Source: Amycolatopsis thermoflava N1165
GTDB lineage: Bacteria; Actinomycetota; Actinomycetes; Mycobacteriales; Pseudonocardiaceae
DNA: 64,000 nt
Assembly (NCBI RefSeq): GCF_000473265.1
Contig: NZ_KI421511.1
Span: 4,191,560 to 4,255,559, forward strand
Direction: 5' to 3'
Position numbers and translations under genes: made by a program
Notes under the pieces: generated by a model
Databases searched by the model: none
What the model was told of the DNA's origin: nothing
The model's input: the letters and a program-made list of their open reading frames with translations, nothing else
Part shown: one piece after another, positions 8,990-18,455 of the stretch
How positions within the stretch are numbered: the stretch's first letter is position 1
Layout: the number at the start of each line of letters is the position of its first letter

Positions 8990-9904
8990 CTAGTACTCCC
9001 CGTGCACGAGGTTCTGCGGCAGCTCCCCGCCGGCGTAGCGGGCGATCTCCGCGGCGACCACGGCGTACGAGCGCCGCTTGCTGCCCGTCACCGAGCCGGC
9101 CACGTGCGGCGTCAGCAGCACGTTCGGCGCCGTCCACAGTGGATGGTCCGCGGGCAGCGGCTCGGGGTCGGTGACGTCCAGCGCGGCCCGCAGGCGGCCG
9201 GCGGTCAGCTCGGCCACCAGCGCGTCCGTATCGACCACCGGTCCGCGCGCGGCGTTGACGAGGATCGCGCCGTCGGGCATCGCGGCGAGGAACTTCCCGT
9301 CCACCATCCCGCGGGTGCGGGAGGTCAGTGGCACCATCAGCGCGACGACGTCGTGCGCGCCCAGCAGCGCGGGCAGCTCGTCGACCGAGTGGACGCCCTC
9401 ACGCGCGCTGACGCCGACCATCGTGACCCGCGCGTCGAAGGCGGCCAGGCGGCGCTTGAGCTGCCGCCCCAGGTCACCGGCCCCGACGACGAGCACCCGC
9501 TTGTCCTGAAGCGTGTCGGTGGCGTGCAGGTTCCAGCGGTGCGCGGCCTGATCGGCGGCGAACCCGGGCAGCTCCCGGTAGATCGACAGCAGCACCGCGA
9601 CGACCCATTCGGCCGTGCTGCCGCCGTGCGCGCCGCGGCAGGTGGACAGCAGCACACCGTCCGGCACGGAGCCGATCCAGTTCTCCGCGCCCGCCGACAG
9701 CAGCTGGATCAACTTCAGGTTCGGCAGCGCGCCGAGCACCGCGTCGCGTTCCTCGGGCCGGTGCGCGCCGGGGACGAGGACCTCGGCGTCGGCGGCCTCG
9801 GGCGGCAGCGGCTCGCGCCAGCTGTAGCGGACGGGCCGCACCCCGGCCAGCTCGCCGAGCGCGTGCAGGCCGTCTTCGTCGGGGACCAGAACCGTGACGG
9901 ACAT
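8990..9904 (-). CDS. D-isomer-specific 2-hydroxyacid dehydrogenase
   Basis: A 304-residue NAD(P)-dependent oxidoreductase. The Rossmann motif is VVGAGDLGRQL, the catalytic Arg lies in NAARGPVVD and the catalytic His in LLTPHVAGS. The family interconverts 2-keto acids and D-2-hydroxy acids (phosphoglycerate, glyoxylate, hydroxypyruvate); the exact substrate is unknown. I used the ATG at 9904 because TACCGT sits 7 nt upstream (leaderless). It heads an operon with the VOC gene and diverges from the LppZ-like gene. Confidence 0.87.
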   Translation of the reverse strand: MSVTVLVPDEDGLHALGELAGVRPVRYSWREPLPPEAADAEVLVPGAHRPEERDAVLGALPNLKLIQLLSAGAENWIGSVPDGVLLSTCRGAHGGSTAEWVVAVLLSIYRELPGFAADQAAHRWNLHATDTLQDKRVLVVGAGDLGRQLKRRLAAFDARVTMVGVSAREGVHSVDELPALLGAHDVVALMVPLTSRTRGMVDGKFLAAMPDGAILVNAARGPVVDTDALVAELTAGRLRAALDVTDPEPLPADHPLWTAPNVLLTPHVAGSVTGSKRRSYAVVAAEIARYAGGELPQNLVHGEY

Positions 9905-9917
9905 GATCGCCACGGTA
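9902..9917 (-). promoter_or_regulatory. Leaderless-type promoter of the 2-hydroxyacid dehydrogenase
   Basis: Minus-strand TACCGT (9912-9917), then 7 nt, then ATG. It lies back to back with the plus-strand promoter at 9945. Confidence 0.55.
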
Positions 9918-9944
9918 CTTACCCGTCGTTCACCCACCGCCACC

Positions 9945-9959
9945 TAGGCTGGGAGCGTG
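9945..9959 (+). promoter_or_regulatory. Leaderless-type promoter of the LppZ-like gene
   Basis: TAGGCT (9945-9950), 6 nt, then the GTG start. The GGGAG in between is too close to the start to act as a normal ribosome site. Confidence 0.55.
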
Positions 9960-11147
9960 CGTGTCGGGAACGGGAAGGCGCCGTGGCTGCTGGTGGCGGC
10001 CTGCGGGCTGCTGCTGACCGGCTGCGCCCGGTTCGACGACCGGGCCGCGAACCAGACGTTCGAACCCGCCCCGGAGCTGACCGCCCCGGCCGGTCCGCAG
10101 CCCGAGCTGCCCGAGGTCGACGGCGGTGACGACGAGTCGCGGCCCAGCGCCCCGCAGACGTCGATCCCGCCGCCGCAGGGCTGCACCGACTACGACCAGT
10201 CCGTGATTGCGACGTGCCTGGACACGGTGTCCGCGCTCGCCGCGTTGCCGGACACCGGCGCCGCGCCGAGCGCGCTCGCCGCGGAACGCAAGACAGGCCG
10301 CGTGCTGCAGGTGTCGAGCGGTCAGGCGCCGGCCGAGGTCATCCGCCTGGACGTGCAGGCGACCGGTGACGGCGGCCTGACCGGGCTCGCGCTGTCCCCG
10401 ACGTTCGCCGAGGACCAGCTGGTGTTCGCCTACGTCACGACGGCCACCGACAACCGGGTGGTCCGCTTCACGCGCGGCCAGCAGCCGAAGGCGCTGCTGA
10501 CGGGCATCCCGAAGGGCGCGACGGGCAACCGGGGCGCGATCATGACCGACGGCAAGGGCGCGCTGCTGGTCGCGACGGGCGACGCGGGCAACCCGTCGGC
10601 GGCCGCGGACCCGAACTCGCTGGCCGGGAAGGTCCTGCGCATCGACACGGCGGGCAACGCGGCGCAGGGCAACCCGACGCCCGGCTCGCGGGTGTACGCG
10701 AGCGGCGTGCACTCCCCCGGCGGCCTCTGCAAGGCGACGGACGGTTCCCGGATGTGGATCACGGACCGGGGCTCCTCCGTGGACGCGCTGTACCCGATCA
10801 CGCCGGGCGCGTCGCTCGCGGTGCCGACGTGGACGTGGCCGGAGAAGCCGGCGCTGGCGGGCTGCGCGGACAGCGGCTCGGCGGTCGTCATCGCCACCTC
10901 GGTGGGCGCCAACGTGCAGGAACTGCCCATCACGCTGGACGGTTCGGTGGGCGGCAAGCCGAAGACGCTGATGGACGGCAAGAACGGCACCGCGTACGGC
11001 CGCTACGGAGGGCTGGACCAGATCGACAGCCAGTTCGCGCTCGTGGGCACCGTCAACAAGGACGGCGGCCAGCCGATTTCCAGCGACGACCGGGTCGTGC
11101 TGATCTCGCTGCAGGCCACCCCGAGCGGCGGCAGCGGCAAGGACTAG
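9957..11147 (+). CDS. lppZ: Lipoprotein with PQQ-type sugar dehydrogenase domain (LppZ-like)
   Basis: A 396-residue exported lipoprotein: positively charged N-terminus, hydrophobic stretch and lipobox LLLTGC, then a Pro/acidic linker and a beta-propeller of the glucose/sorbosone dehydrogenase type (GGLTGLALSPTFAEDQLVF; GNRGAIMTDGKGALLVATGD; LAGKVLRIDTAGN). Position between doxX and gatB matches LppZ (Rv3006) in mycobacteria. Enzymatic activity and PQQ use are unproven for LppZ, so a structural or ligand-binding role is equally possible. Confidence 0.85.
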   Translation: MRVGNGKAPWLLVAACGLLLTGCARFDDRAANQTFEPAPELTAPAGPQPELPEVDGGDDESRPSAPQTSIPPPQGCTDYDQSVIATCLDTVSALAALPDTGAAPSALAAERKTGRVLQVSSGQAPAEVIRLDVQATGDGGLTGLALSPTFAEDQLVFAYVTTATDNRVVRFTRGQQPKALLTGIPKGATGNRGAIMTDGKGALLVATGDAGNPSAAADPNSLAGKVLRIDTAGNAAQGNPTPGSRVYASGVHSPGGLCKATDGSRMWITDRGSSVDALYPITPGASLAVPTWTWPEKPALAGCADSGSAVVIATSVGANVQELPITLDGSVGGKPKTLMDGKNGTAYGRYGGLDQIDSQFALVGTVNKDGGQPISSDDRVVLISLQATPSGGSGKD

Positions 11148-11181
11148 CACCGCAGACCTCACGGCCGGGAACCGGCGAACC

Positions 11182-11700
11182 TCAGGACCGGCGCCGCAGC
11201 GCCCGAACATCCAGCACGGCCGCCACCAGCGACGCCAGCGCGCCGAGCGTCCCCAGGTACCGGCCGATCCCGGCGTACAGCCCGATGCCGCCCTCGTCGA
11301 GCAGCCCGCGGGTGTCCTCGTCGAACTGCCAGCCCATCGCGAACCAGCCGAGGACCATCAGCAGCAGCGCCACTCCGGCGAAGATCAGCCACAGGTGCGG
11401 CAGCCCGGCGACGCGCACCTTGCGGAACTGTCCGAACGCGACCACCGCGACACCGGCGAGGAGCAGCAGCAACGGCCCGCACCAGGCGAGGAACCCGGTG
11501 GTCCAGGCGTCCCGCGCGACGTCGGAGGACGGCAGTTCCCGCAGGGCCTCGTCGACGACCTGGTTCGTCGCGGACAGGTTCGTCCACGGCAGGAACAGGG
11601 CGAGCGTGGCGACCACGCCCGCCCCGAACGCCGTCCACTCGCGCCAGCTGACGCGGGCGAGCGAGAACCGCTCGGGCTCGGCGGACACCTTCGACGGCAT
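11182..11700 (-). CDS. Four-helix membrane protein of unknown function
   Basis: A 172-residue protein with four clear hydrophobic segments (FGAGVVATLALFLPW; FLAWCGPLLLLLAGVAVVAF; LWLIFAGVALLLMVLGWF; LYAGIGRYLGTLGALASLVA) and a short basic C-terminus. I do not recognise a family. It starts 2 nt after the gatB stop and is probably the last gene of the gatCAB operon. Confidence 0.75.
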   Translation of the reverse strand: MPSKVSAEPERFSLARVSWREWTAFGAGVVATLALFLPWTNLSATNQVVDEALRELPSSDVARDAWTTGFLAWCGPLLLLLAGVAVVAFGQFRKVRVAGLPHLWLIFAGVALLLMVLGWFAMGWQFDEDTRGLLDEGGIGLYAGIGRYLGTLGALASLVAAVLDVRALRRRS

Positions 11701-11702
11701 CC

Positions 11703-13208
11703 TCAGGCGCCCACCCGCTCGATGATGAGTTCGCGGACGCGCTTGGCGTCGGCCTGGCCCTTGGTCGCCTTCATGACCGCGCCGACGATCGCGCCCGCCG
11801 CCTGGACCTTGCCGCCGCGGATCTTGTCCGCGATGTCCGGCTGCGCGGCCAGCGCCGCGTCCACCGCGGCCAGCAGCGCCGAGTCGTCCGAGACGACCTT
11901 CAGGCCGCGCTTCTCCACGACCTCGTCCGGCTCGCCCTCGCCGGCCAGCACGCCCTTGACGACCTCACGCGCGAGCTTGTTGGTCAGCTCGCCGGAGTCG
12001 ACCAGCGCGGCCACCCTGGCGACCTGCGCCGGGGTGATCGGCAGCGCGGCGATCTCGGTCTCGCGGGCGTTGGCTTCCTGCGCCAGGAAGTTCACCCACC
12101 AGCTGCGGGCGTCGTTCGGCTTCGCGCCCTCGGCGACCGTCGCCTCGACCAGCTCGACCGCGCCCGAGTTGAACAGGTCGCGCAGCTCCTCGGCGGACAG
12201 GTTCCACTCGGTCTGGATCCGCTTGCGGCGCGCGGCCGGCATCTCCGGCAGCGTCCCGCGCAGCTCCTCGACCCATTCGCGCGACGGCGCGATCGGGACC
12301 AGGTCGGGCTCCGGGAAGTACCGGTAGTCCTCGGCGGTCTCCTTGGTGCGGCCCGGCGAGGTGGTGCCGTCGGACTCCTGGAAGTGCCGGGTCTCCTGGG
12401 TGACCGTGCCGCCCGCGACCAGCACCGCGGCCTGCCGCGTCATCTCGTACCGCACGGCGCGCTCGACACTGCGGAAGGAGTTGACGTTCTTGGTCTCGGT
12501 GCGGGTGCCGAACTCGGTGGCGCCCTTCGGCATCAGCGACACGTTCGCGTCGCAGCGCAGCGAGCCCTGGTCCATGCGCACGTCGGAGACGTCCAGCGCC
12601 AGCAGCAGGTCCCGCAGCGCGGTCACGTAGGCGCGGGCGACCTCGGGAGCCCGCTCGCCCATGCCGACGATCGGCTTGGTGACGATCTCGATGAGCGGCA
12701 CGCCGGCCCGGTTGTAGTCCAGCAGCGAGTGCTCCGCGCCGTGAATGCGACCGGTGGCGCCGCCGACGTGCAGCGACTTGCCGGTGTCCTCCTCCATGTG
12801 CGCGCGCTCGATCTCCACGCGCACGACCTCGCCGTCGTCCAGCGTCACGTCCAGGTAGCCGTTGAACGCGATCGGCTCGTCGTACTGCGAGGTCTGGAAG
12901 TTCTTCGGCATGTCCGGGTAGAAGTAGTTCTTCCGGGCGAACCGGCACCACTCGGCGATCTCGCAGTTCAGCGCGAGGCCGATGCGGATCGCACCCTCGA
13001 CGCCCTTGCCGTTGAGCACCGGCAGCGCGCCGGGCAGGCCGAGGCAGGTCGGGCACACGTGGGTGTTGGGCTCGCCGCCGAACTCGTTGGCGCAGCCGCA
13101 GAACATCTTCGTCTTGGTGTTCAGCTCGACGTGGACCTCGAGCCCGAGCACCGGGTCGAACCGCTCGACGACCTCGGCGTAGTCCATCACTTCGGCAACG
13201 GCGGTCAC
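11703..13208 (-). CDS. gatB: Asp-tRNA(Asn)/Glu-tRNA(Gln) amidotransferase subunit B
   Basis: A 501-residue GatB: N-terminal cradle domain ([36 protein letters not shown]) with its zinc-binding cysteines, and C-terminal GatB/YqeY tail domain. It phosphorylates the misacylated tRNA and receives ammonia from GatA. The GTG start overlaps the gatA stop (GTGA). The phosphofructokinase gene that separates gatA and gatB in M. tuberculosis is absent here. Confidence 0.97.
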   Translation of the reverse strand: MTAVAEVMDYAEVVERFDPVLGLEVHVELNTKTKMFCGCANEFGGEPNTHVCPTCLGLPGALPVLNGKGVEGAIRIGLALNCEIAEWCRFARKNYFYPDMPKNFQTSQYDEPIAFNGYLDVTLDDGEVVRVEIERAHMEEDTGKSLHVGGATGRIHGAEHSLLDYNRAGVPLIEIVTKPIVGMGERAPEVARAYVTALRDLLLALDVSDVRMDQGSLRCDANVSLMPKGATEFGTRTETKNVNSFRSVERAVRYEMTRQAAVLVAGGTVTQETRHFQESDGTTSPGRTKETAEDYRYFPEPDLVPIAPSREWVEELRGTLPEMPAARRKRIQTEWNLSAEELRDLFNSGAVELVEATVAEGAKPNDARSWWVNFLAQEANARETEIAALPITPAQVARVAALVDSGELTNKLAREVVKGVLAGEGEPDEVVEKRGLKVVSDDSALLAAVDAALAAQPDIADKIRGGKVQAAGAIVGAVMKATKGQADAKRVRELIIERVGA

Positions 13209-14710
13209 GCCGAGACTCCCTTCAGCTCCGGAACCCGGTCGATGATCGACCCGCGCGCGACCTCGTAGGCGGCGCCGACCCGGTAGAGCCGGTCGTCGGC
13301 GAGCGCCGGGGCCATGATCTGCAGGCCGACCGGCAGCCCGTCCTCATCGGACAGTCCACTGGGCACGCTCATGGCGGCGTTGCCCGCCAGGTTGGCCGGG
13401 ATCGTGCACAGGTCGGCCAGGTACATGGCCATCGGGTCGTCGACCCGCTCGCCGATCTTGAACGCGGTGGTCGGGGTGGTCGGCGAGACCAGCACGTCCA
13501 CCTTCTCGAACGCGGCCGCGAAGTCGCGGGAGATCAGCGTGCGCACCTTCTGCGCCGAGCCGTAGTACGCGTCGTAGTAGCCGGAGGAGAGCGCGTACGT
13601 GCCGAGCATGATGCGGCGCTTGACCTCGGGGCCGAACCCGGCCTCGCGCGTGGCCGACATGACCTCTTCGGCGCTGTGCGAACCGTCGTCGGCGACCCGC
13701 AGGCCGTAGCGCATGGCGTCGAACCGGGCCAGGTTCGACGACGCCTCGCTCGGCGCGATCAGGTAGTACGCGGGCAGCGCGTAGACGAAGTTCGGGCAGG
13801 ACACCTCGACGACCTCGGCGCCGAGCGCCGTGAGCTGCTCGACCGCGCCCTCGAACGAGCGCTGGACACCGGCCTGGTAGCCCTCGCCGCTGAACTCCTT
13901 GACCACGCCGACCTTGATGCCCTTGAGGTCGCCGCGCAGGCCCTCGCGGGCGGCGGCGACGACCGGCGGCACCGGCGCGTTGATGGAGGTCGAGTCGAGC
14001 GGGTCCCAGCCGCCGATGACCTCGTGCAGCAGCGCGGCGTCGAGCACGGTGCGGGCGCACGGCCCGGCCTGGTCGAGCGAGGACGAGAACGCCACCAGCC
14101 CGTAGCGGGACACCCCGCCGTACGTCGGCTTCACGCCGACCGTGCCGGTGACCGCGCCCGGCTGGCGGATCGAGCCGCCGGTGTCGGTGCCGATCGCCAG
14201 CGGCGCCTCGAAGGCGGCGAGCGACGCGGCCGACCCACCGCCGGAGCCGCCCGGGATGCGGCCGTGGTCCCACGGGTTGTGCGTCGGGCCGAACGCCGAG
14301 TTCTCGGTGGAGGAGCCCATCGCGAACTCGTCCATGTTGGTCTTGCCCAGGATCGGCACGCCCGCCTCGCGCAGCTTGCGCGTGACCGTCGAGTCGTACG
14401 GCGGGATCCAGTTCTCCAGGGTCTTCGAACCGCAGGTGGTGGGCAGGCCCTGGGTGGTCAGCACGTCCTTGAGGGCGAGCGGGACACCGGCGATCGGCGA
14501 GGCCGGGGCCTGGCCGTCGGCCAGCGCGGCGTCGACCTCACGGGCGGCCGCGAGCGCGCCGTCGGCGTCGACGTTGAGGAACGCGTGGACGTGGTCGTCG
14601 ACCTCGCCGATGCGGTCCAGGTGCGCCTGCGTGACCTCCGCGGCGGACACCTCACGCGCGTGGATCTTCTCGGCCAGCTCGGCGGCCGACAGCCGTGTTA
14701 GGTCGGTCAC
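13205..14710 (-). CDS. gatA: Asp-tRNA(Asn)/Glu-tRNA(Gln) amidotransferase subunit A
   Basis: A 501-residue glutaminase subunit of the amidase-signature family with triad Lys81 (ALKDVLTT), cis-Ser156 ([10 protein letters not shown]) and nucleophile Ser180 ([11 protein letters not shown]). It frees ammonia from glutamine and channels it to GatB. The GTG start overlaps the gatC stop by 4 nt. It is only distantly related to the catabolic amidase at 169-1578. Confidence 0.97.
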   Translation of the reverse strand: MTDLTRLSAAELAEKIHAREVSAAEVTQAHLDRIGEVDDHVHAFLNVDADGALAAAREVDAALADGQAPASPIAGVPLALKDVLTTQGLPTTCGSKTLENWIPPYDSTVTRKLREAGVPILGKTNMDEFAMGSSTENSAFGPTHNPWDHGRIPGGSGGGSAASLAAFEAPLAIGTDTGGSIRQPGAVTGTVGVKPTYGGVSRYGLVAFSSSLDQAGPCARTVLDAALLHEVIGGWDPLDSTSINAPVPPVVAAAREGLRGDLKGIKVGVVKEFSGEGYQAGVQRSFEGAVEQLTALGAEVVEVSCPNFVYALPAYYLIAPSEASSNLARFDAMRYGLRVADDGSHSAEEVMSATREAGFGPEVKRRIMLGTYALSSGYYDAYYGSAQKVRTLISRDFAAAFEKVDVLVSPTTPTTAFKIGERVDDPMAMYLADLCTIPANLAGNAAMSVPSGLSDEDGLPVGLQIMAPALADDRLYRVGAAYEVARGSIIDRVPELKGVSA

Positions 14711-15006
14711 TGTTCCTCCCCCAGGATCCGCGGCACCCGGAAGCGGCCCTCTTCGGCGGCCGGCGCACCGGCCAGCGCCTGCTGCTGGGTCAGCCCGGGC
14801 CGGACCACGTCCTCGCGGAAGACGTTCGTGAGCGGCACGGCGTGCGAGGTCGGCGGCACGTCGTCGGCTGCGACTTCGCTGACCTTGGCAACCGCGTCCA
14901 GGATCTGGTCGAGCTGACCTGCGAAAACGTTCAGCTCGTCGTCGGTGACCGCGAGCCTGGCGAGCTTGGCCAGGTGCGCGACCTCGTCGCGGGAAATGTT
15001 GGGCAC
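14707..15006 (-). CDS. gatC: Asp-tRNA(Asn)/Glu-tRNA(Gln) amidotransferase subunit C
   Basis: Ninety-nine residues from a GTG start ([19 protein letters not shown]), the usual GatC size; it wraps around GatA and stabilises GatAB. The start is chosen from homology and a GGGAG about 8 nt upstream; an upstream extension would add a non-homologous basic tail. A minus-strand TAGACT at 15053-15058 gives a leader of roughly 40 nt and is the likely operon promoter. Confidence 0.95.
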   Translation of the reverse strand: MPNISRDEVAHLAKLARLAVTDDELNVFAGQLDQILDAVAKVSEVAADDVPPTSHAVPLTNVFREDVVRPGLTQQQALAGAPAAEEGRFRVPRILGEEQ

Positions 15007-15221
15007 GCGGGTGACTCCCGGGGTGTGCGGATCGGCGTTTCGGTAAGTCACAAGTCTATGGCGGCGGGCCTTGCGACCTCGACCGGGTTGTGCACGGCGG
15101 GCTCGCAATCCGGTCTCGGTACTCAGACGATGGCTCCCCGTGACGGCCTTCGTCTGTCACAATCAGCGGCCGGTTGCGCTCCCCGGCAAGGCGGGAGCGC
15201 CGGACCCGAGAGGGGTTCACG

Positions 15222-15875
15222 TTGTCCTTCCTGATCCGGGTGCAGCTCCCGGACACGCCAGGAACCCTCGGAGCGGTCGCGACGGCTCTCGGCATGATCG
15301 GGGCGGACATCCTCTCGGTGGACGTGGTCGAGCGCGGCGGTGGTGTCGCGATCGACGACATGGTCGTCGAACTGCCCTCCGGCAGGCTGCCGGACGCCGT
15401 GATCACCGCGGCGGAGAGCGTGGAGGGCGTCGAGGTCGACGCGGTGCGGCCGTACGCCGGTGTGCTGGACACCCACCGCGAGCTGGAACTGGTCGAGGAG
15501 ATCGCCGCGCAGCCGGCGTCCGGGCTGTCGGTCCTGGTCGAGGGCGTGCCGCGGATCATCCGCGCGGGCTGGGCGATCGTGGTGTCGGTCAGCGAGCCGG
15601 GTGTGGACCGCCTGGCCTCCTCCAGCGCGGCGCCCGAGGCGCCGATCACCGACCTGCCGTGGCTGCCGCTGGAGCGCGCGACCATCCTCGACTCGGAGGA
15701 CTCCTGGGTGCCGGAAACCTGGCAGGAGCTGGGCACCGAACTGGCCGCGACGCCGCTGGGCAAGCCGGACAAGGCGCTGCTCGTGGGCCGTCCCGGCGGC
15801 CCGATGTTCCGGGCCGCCGAGGTCGCGCGCCTCGCGCACCTGGCCGGGATCGTCGCCGTCGTGCTCGACGGCTGA
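15222..15875 (+). CDS. ACT-domain amino-acid-binding protein (Rv3013-like)
   Basis: The N-terminal ACT domain is clear (FLIRVQLPDTPGTLGAVATA, then GADILSVDVVERGGGVAIDD); the second half is a predicted alpha/beta region without catalytic motifs. I placed the start at TTG 15222 (217 residues) because GAGAGGGG lies 6 nt upstream; an earlier TTG at 15174 lacks a ribosome site. A gene of about this length sits between gatC and ligA in M. tuberculosis (Rv3013). Function unknown; ACT domains usually sense amino acids. Confidence 0.85.
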   Translation: MSFLIRVQLPDTPGTLGAVATALGMIGADILSVDVVERGGGVAIDDMVVELPSGRLPDAVITAAESVEGVEVDAVRPYAGVLDTHRELELVEEIAAQPASGLSVLVEGVPRIIRAGWAIVVSVSEPGVDRLASSSAAPEAPITDLPWLPLERATILDSEDSWVPETWQELGTELAATPLGKPDKALLVGRPGGPMFRAAEVARLAHLAGIVAVVLDG

Positions 15876-17891
15876 TCACGGCACCTTCGACGGCCACCAG
15901 ATCCGCCGTCCGACGTCCAGCGTCAGGGCGGGCACCAGCAGCGACCGCACGATCAGGGTGTCGAGCAGGACGCCGAACGCGACGATGAACGCGATCTGGG
16001 CCAGGAACAGGATCGGGATGACCGCCAGCGCCGCGAAGGTGGCGGCGAGCACCACCCCGGCCGAGGTGATCACGCCGCCGGTGAGTGTGAGACCGCGCAG
16101 CGTGCCGTCGTGCGTGTTCGTCCGGACGGCCTCCTCGCGCACCCGGGTCATCAGGAAGATGTTGTAGTCGATCCCGAGCGCCACCAGGAAGACGAACCCG
16201 AACAGCGGCACCGCCGGGTCCGCGCCGGGGAAGTCCAGCAGGTGGTTGAACACGAGCGCGGACACGCCCATGGTGGCGGCGAAGGACAGCACGACGGTCG
16301 CGATCAGCAGCAGCGGCGCGAGCAGGGCGCGCAGCAGCAACGCGAGCACCACGAAGATCACCACGAGGACGATCGGGATGATCACCGCCCGGTCCCGCTC
16401 GGAGGTCTCCTGCGTGTCCAGCTGGATGGCGGTCGTGCCGCCGACGACGGCGTCCGCGCCGGGCACCGCGTGCACGGCCTGCCGGACGCGGCCGACGGTG
16501 TCGAGCGCGGCTTCGGAGTCGGCGGCGTCAGTGAGGATCGCGATGACCTGGACCCGGCCGTTGACCACGTTCGGCGCCGCCGCGACCTGGGCCACGCCGT
16601 CCACCCTGGCGGCCTGGGTCACCGCCTTGGCCTGGGATTCGTTGGTGATGATCGTGGTCGGCGAGCCGGACCCGCCGGGGAAGTGCCTGGCCAGTACCTC
16701 CTGGCCGGCGACCGAGTCGACCGGCGTGAGGAACAGGTCGGACTGCGCGACACCGCCCGCCTTGAGCTGCGGGACGAACGCGGCGCCGACCAGCAGCAGG
16801 ACGGTGGTGCCGATCCAGATCGCACGCGGTTTGGCCGCGACGGCGTTGGCGATCCGGCCCCAGATGCCGCGCGACTCCGGGTGCGGCGAGCCGAGCTTGG
16901 GCCGGACCGGCCAGAACGCGGCGCGGCCGAGCAGGGCGAGCGCGGCCGGCAGGAACGTGACGGACGCGAGGAACGCGGCGGCGATGCCGATCGCGGCGAC
17001 CGGACCGAGGCCGCGGTTGGACTGCAGGTCGGAGAACAGCAGGCAGAGCACGCCGAGCACGACGGTTCCGGCCGACGCGGCGATCGGCGGCAGGGTGGCG
17101 CGCCAGGCGAGTTCGACCGCTTCGTGCCGGCTCTCGGTGTCGCGCAGCTGCTCGCGGAACCGGGAGACCAGGAGGAGCGCGTAGTCGGTGGCCGCGCCGA
17201 AGACGAGGATGAACAGGATGCCCTGGCTCTGGCCGTTGAGGGTGAGGACGTCGTGGTCGGCGAGCAGGTAGACGACCAGGCTGGCCAGCCCGAGCGCGAA
17301 GACGGCGGAGAGCAGCACGACGACGGGCAGCAGCGGGCTGCGGTAGACCACGACCAGGATCAGCGCCACGACGAGCCCGGCGACCAGCAGGAGGAGGCCG
17401 TCGATGCCGCCGAAAGCGGTGACCAGGTCCGCGATCTGCGCGGCCGGTCCGGCGACGAGGACGGTCAGCCCCGGCGGCGCCTGGCGGAGTTCGGCGCGGA
17501 TCTGCTCGACGACCTCGCCGGGTTCGCCGCCGACGAGGACGGAGACGGTGAGTTCGAGGGCCTGGCCGTCCTGCGACGGCCGCGGGCTCGCGACCTGCGT
17601 GACTCCGGGGATGGCCTGGATGCGGGCCGCGGCGTCGGTGAGGAACGCGTTGTCCTGGGGCGCGACGCCGCTCGTCCGCTCGGCGACGACGATCGCCGGG
17701 AGCGTCTGGTCGGTGCTGAACGTGCGCTGCTCGTCGAGGGCGCGGGTGGATTCGGCGGACGCCGGGAGGAAGGCGGAGTTGTCGTTGGTGGCGACGTCGC
17801 TCAGCTTGCCGGCGTAGGGGCCGCCGAAGCCCCCGAGCGCCAGCCAGGCGACGACGAGCAGGGCGGGGACGAGCCGGCGTGCGGTCCTCAT
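15876..17891 (-). CDS. MMPL-family RND exporter
   Basis: A 671-residue RND-superfamily transporter with the MMPL architecture: TM1, a periplasmic domain (about 25-170), TM2-6, a second periplasmic domain and TM7-12. The functional TM4 region contains FGAATDYALLLVSRFREQL and the TM10 counterpart LGIDYNIFLMTRVREE, whose Asp/Tyr pairs carry the proton relay. MMPL proteins export lipids or drugs. It diverges from a MarR gene with a shared operator. Its stop abuts the ACT gene (0 nt gap, convergent). Confidence 0.9.
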   Translation of the reverse strand: MRTARRLVPALLVVAWLALGGFGGPYAGKLSDVATNDNSAFLPASAESTRALDEQRTFSTDQTLPAIVVAERTSGVAPQDNAFLTDAAARIQAIPGVTQVASPRPSQDGQALELTVSVLVGGEPGEVVEQIRAELRQAPPGLTVLVAGPAAQIADLVTAFGGIDGLLLLVAGLVVALILVVVYRSPLLPVVVLLSAVFALGLASLVVYLLADHDVLTLNGQSQGILFILVFGAATDYALLLVSRFREQLRDTESRHEAVELAWRATLPPIAASAGTVVLGVLCLLFSDLQSNRGLGPVAAIGIAAAFLASVTFLPAALALLGRAAFWPVRPKLGSPHPESRGIWGRIANAVAAKPRAIWIGTTVLLLVGAAFVPQLKAGGVAQSDLFLTPVDSVAGQEVLARHFPGGSGSPTTIITNESQAKAVTQAARVDGVAQVAAAPNVVNGRVQVIAILTDAADSEAALDTVGRVRQAVHAVPGADAVVGGTTAIQLDTQETSERDRAVIIPIVLVVIFVVLALLLRALLAPLLLIATVVLSFAATMGVSALVFNHLLDFPGADPAVPLFGFVFLVALGIDYNIFLMTRVREEAVRTNTHDGTLRGLTLTGGVITSAGVVLAATFAALAVIPILFLAQIAFIVAFGVLLDTLIVRSLLVPALTLDVGRRIWWPSKVP

Positions 17892-17921
17892 GGGCTAATA
17901 CAGTCCTAGGGATCGGAGAGT

Positions 17922-17937
17922 TGTTCAGCAGGCTGAA
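17922..17937. promoter_or_regulatory. MarR-type operator
   Basis: GTTCAGC-AG-GCTGAAC, a near-perfect 16-bp inverted repeat in the 64-bp gap between the MMPL exporter and marR genes. Length and symmetry fit a MarR dimer site, so the regulator probably represses both itself and the exporter. Confidence 0.75.
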
Positions 17938-17955
17938 CATTACCGGGAGGTGCGG

Positions 17956-18420
17956 TTGCCCGCAGAGGAAGGCCCGGCAAATCGGACATCTGCCGAGGCT
18001 GCGGAAGGGATGGCGTCCTGGCCGACCGGGCGACTGCTGTCCGCCGCGGCGCGGCTGGTCGAGCAGCGGTGGACGGCGCGGCTGGAGACGCTCGGGCTGT
18101 CGCACGCCGGGCTGATCGCGTTGCACACCCTGCGCGGCGGGCCGTTGTCGCAGCGCGCGCTGGCCCGCCGGTGCCAGGTGACGGACCAGACGATGAGCCG
18201 CACCCTGGACCGGCTGTCCAGGTCCGGCTACGTCACGCGCGTGCCCGATCCACTCGACGGCCGCCGCTCCCTGGCACGGCTCACCCCGGCGGGCGAAGAG
18301 GTGCTGGCCACCTCCGAGCAGATCGCGCGGGAGGACTCGTCGGTGATCGGCGCACTCGGCGACGACGCGGCCTTCCGGCGGCAGCTGATCGAGCTGATCG
18401 GGCACCTGACCGGACCATGA
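17956..18420 (+). CDS. MarR-family transcriptional regulator
   Basis: A 154-residue winged-helix dimer protein; the wing helix-turn-helix is LSQRALARRCQVTDQTMSR followed by the basic wing DPLDGRRS. The TTG at 17956 lies 5 nt after GGGAGG and is the best start; a GTG at 17950 overlaps that ribosome site. Divergent from the MMPL exporter with an operator between them, it is the likely local efflux regulator. A ligand is not predictable. Confidence 0.88.
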   Translation: MPAEEGPANRTSAEAAEGMASWPTGRLLSAAARLVEQRWTARLETLGLSHAGLIALHTLRGGPLSQRALARRCQVTDQTMSRTLDRLSRSGYVTRVPDPLDGRRSLARLTPAGEEVLATSEQIAREDSSVIGALGDDAAFRRQLIELIGHLTGP

Positions 18421-18455
18421 CAACTGTCATAGTCGCGCGCTAGTGTGCTGACATG
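18418..18455 (+). promoter_or_regulatory. Promoter of the beta-hydroxyacid dehydrogenase
   Basis: TGACAA (-35), 17-bp spacer, TAGTGT (-10), then 6 nt to the ATG. The -35 box overlaps the marR stop, and TGACA-AC-TGTCA forms a small dyad there. Confidence 0.6.

Noticed and set aside
15123-15839. Long minus-strand frames opposite the ACT-domain gene
   Set aside because: They are antisense to a gene with clear homology and contain no recognisable domain.
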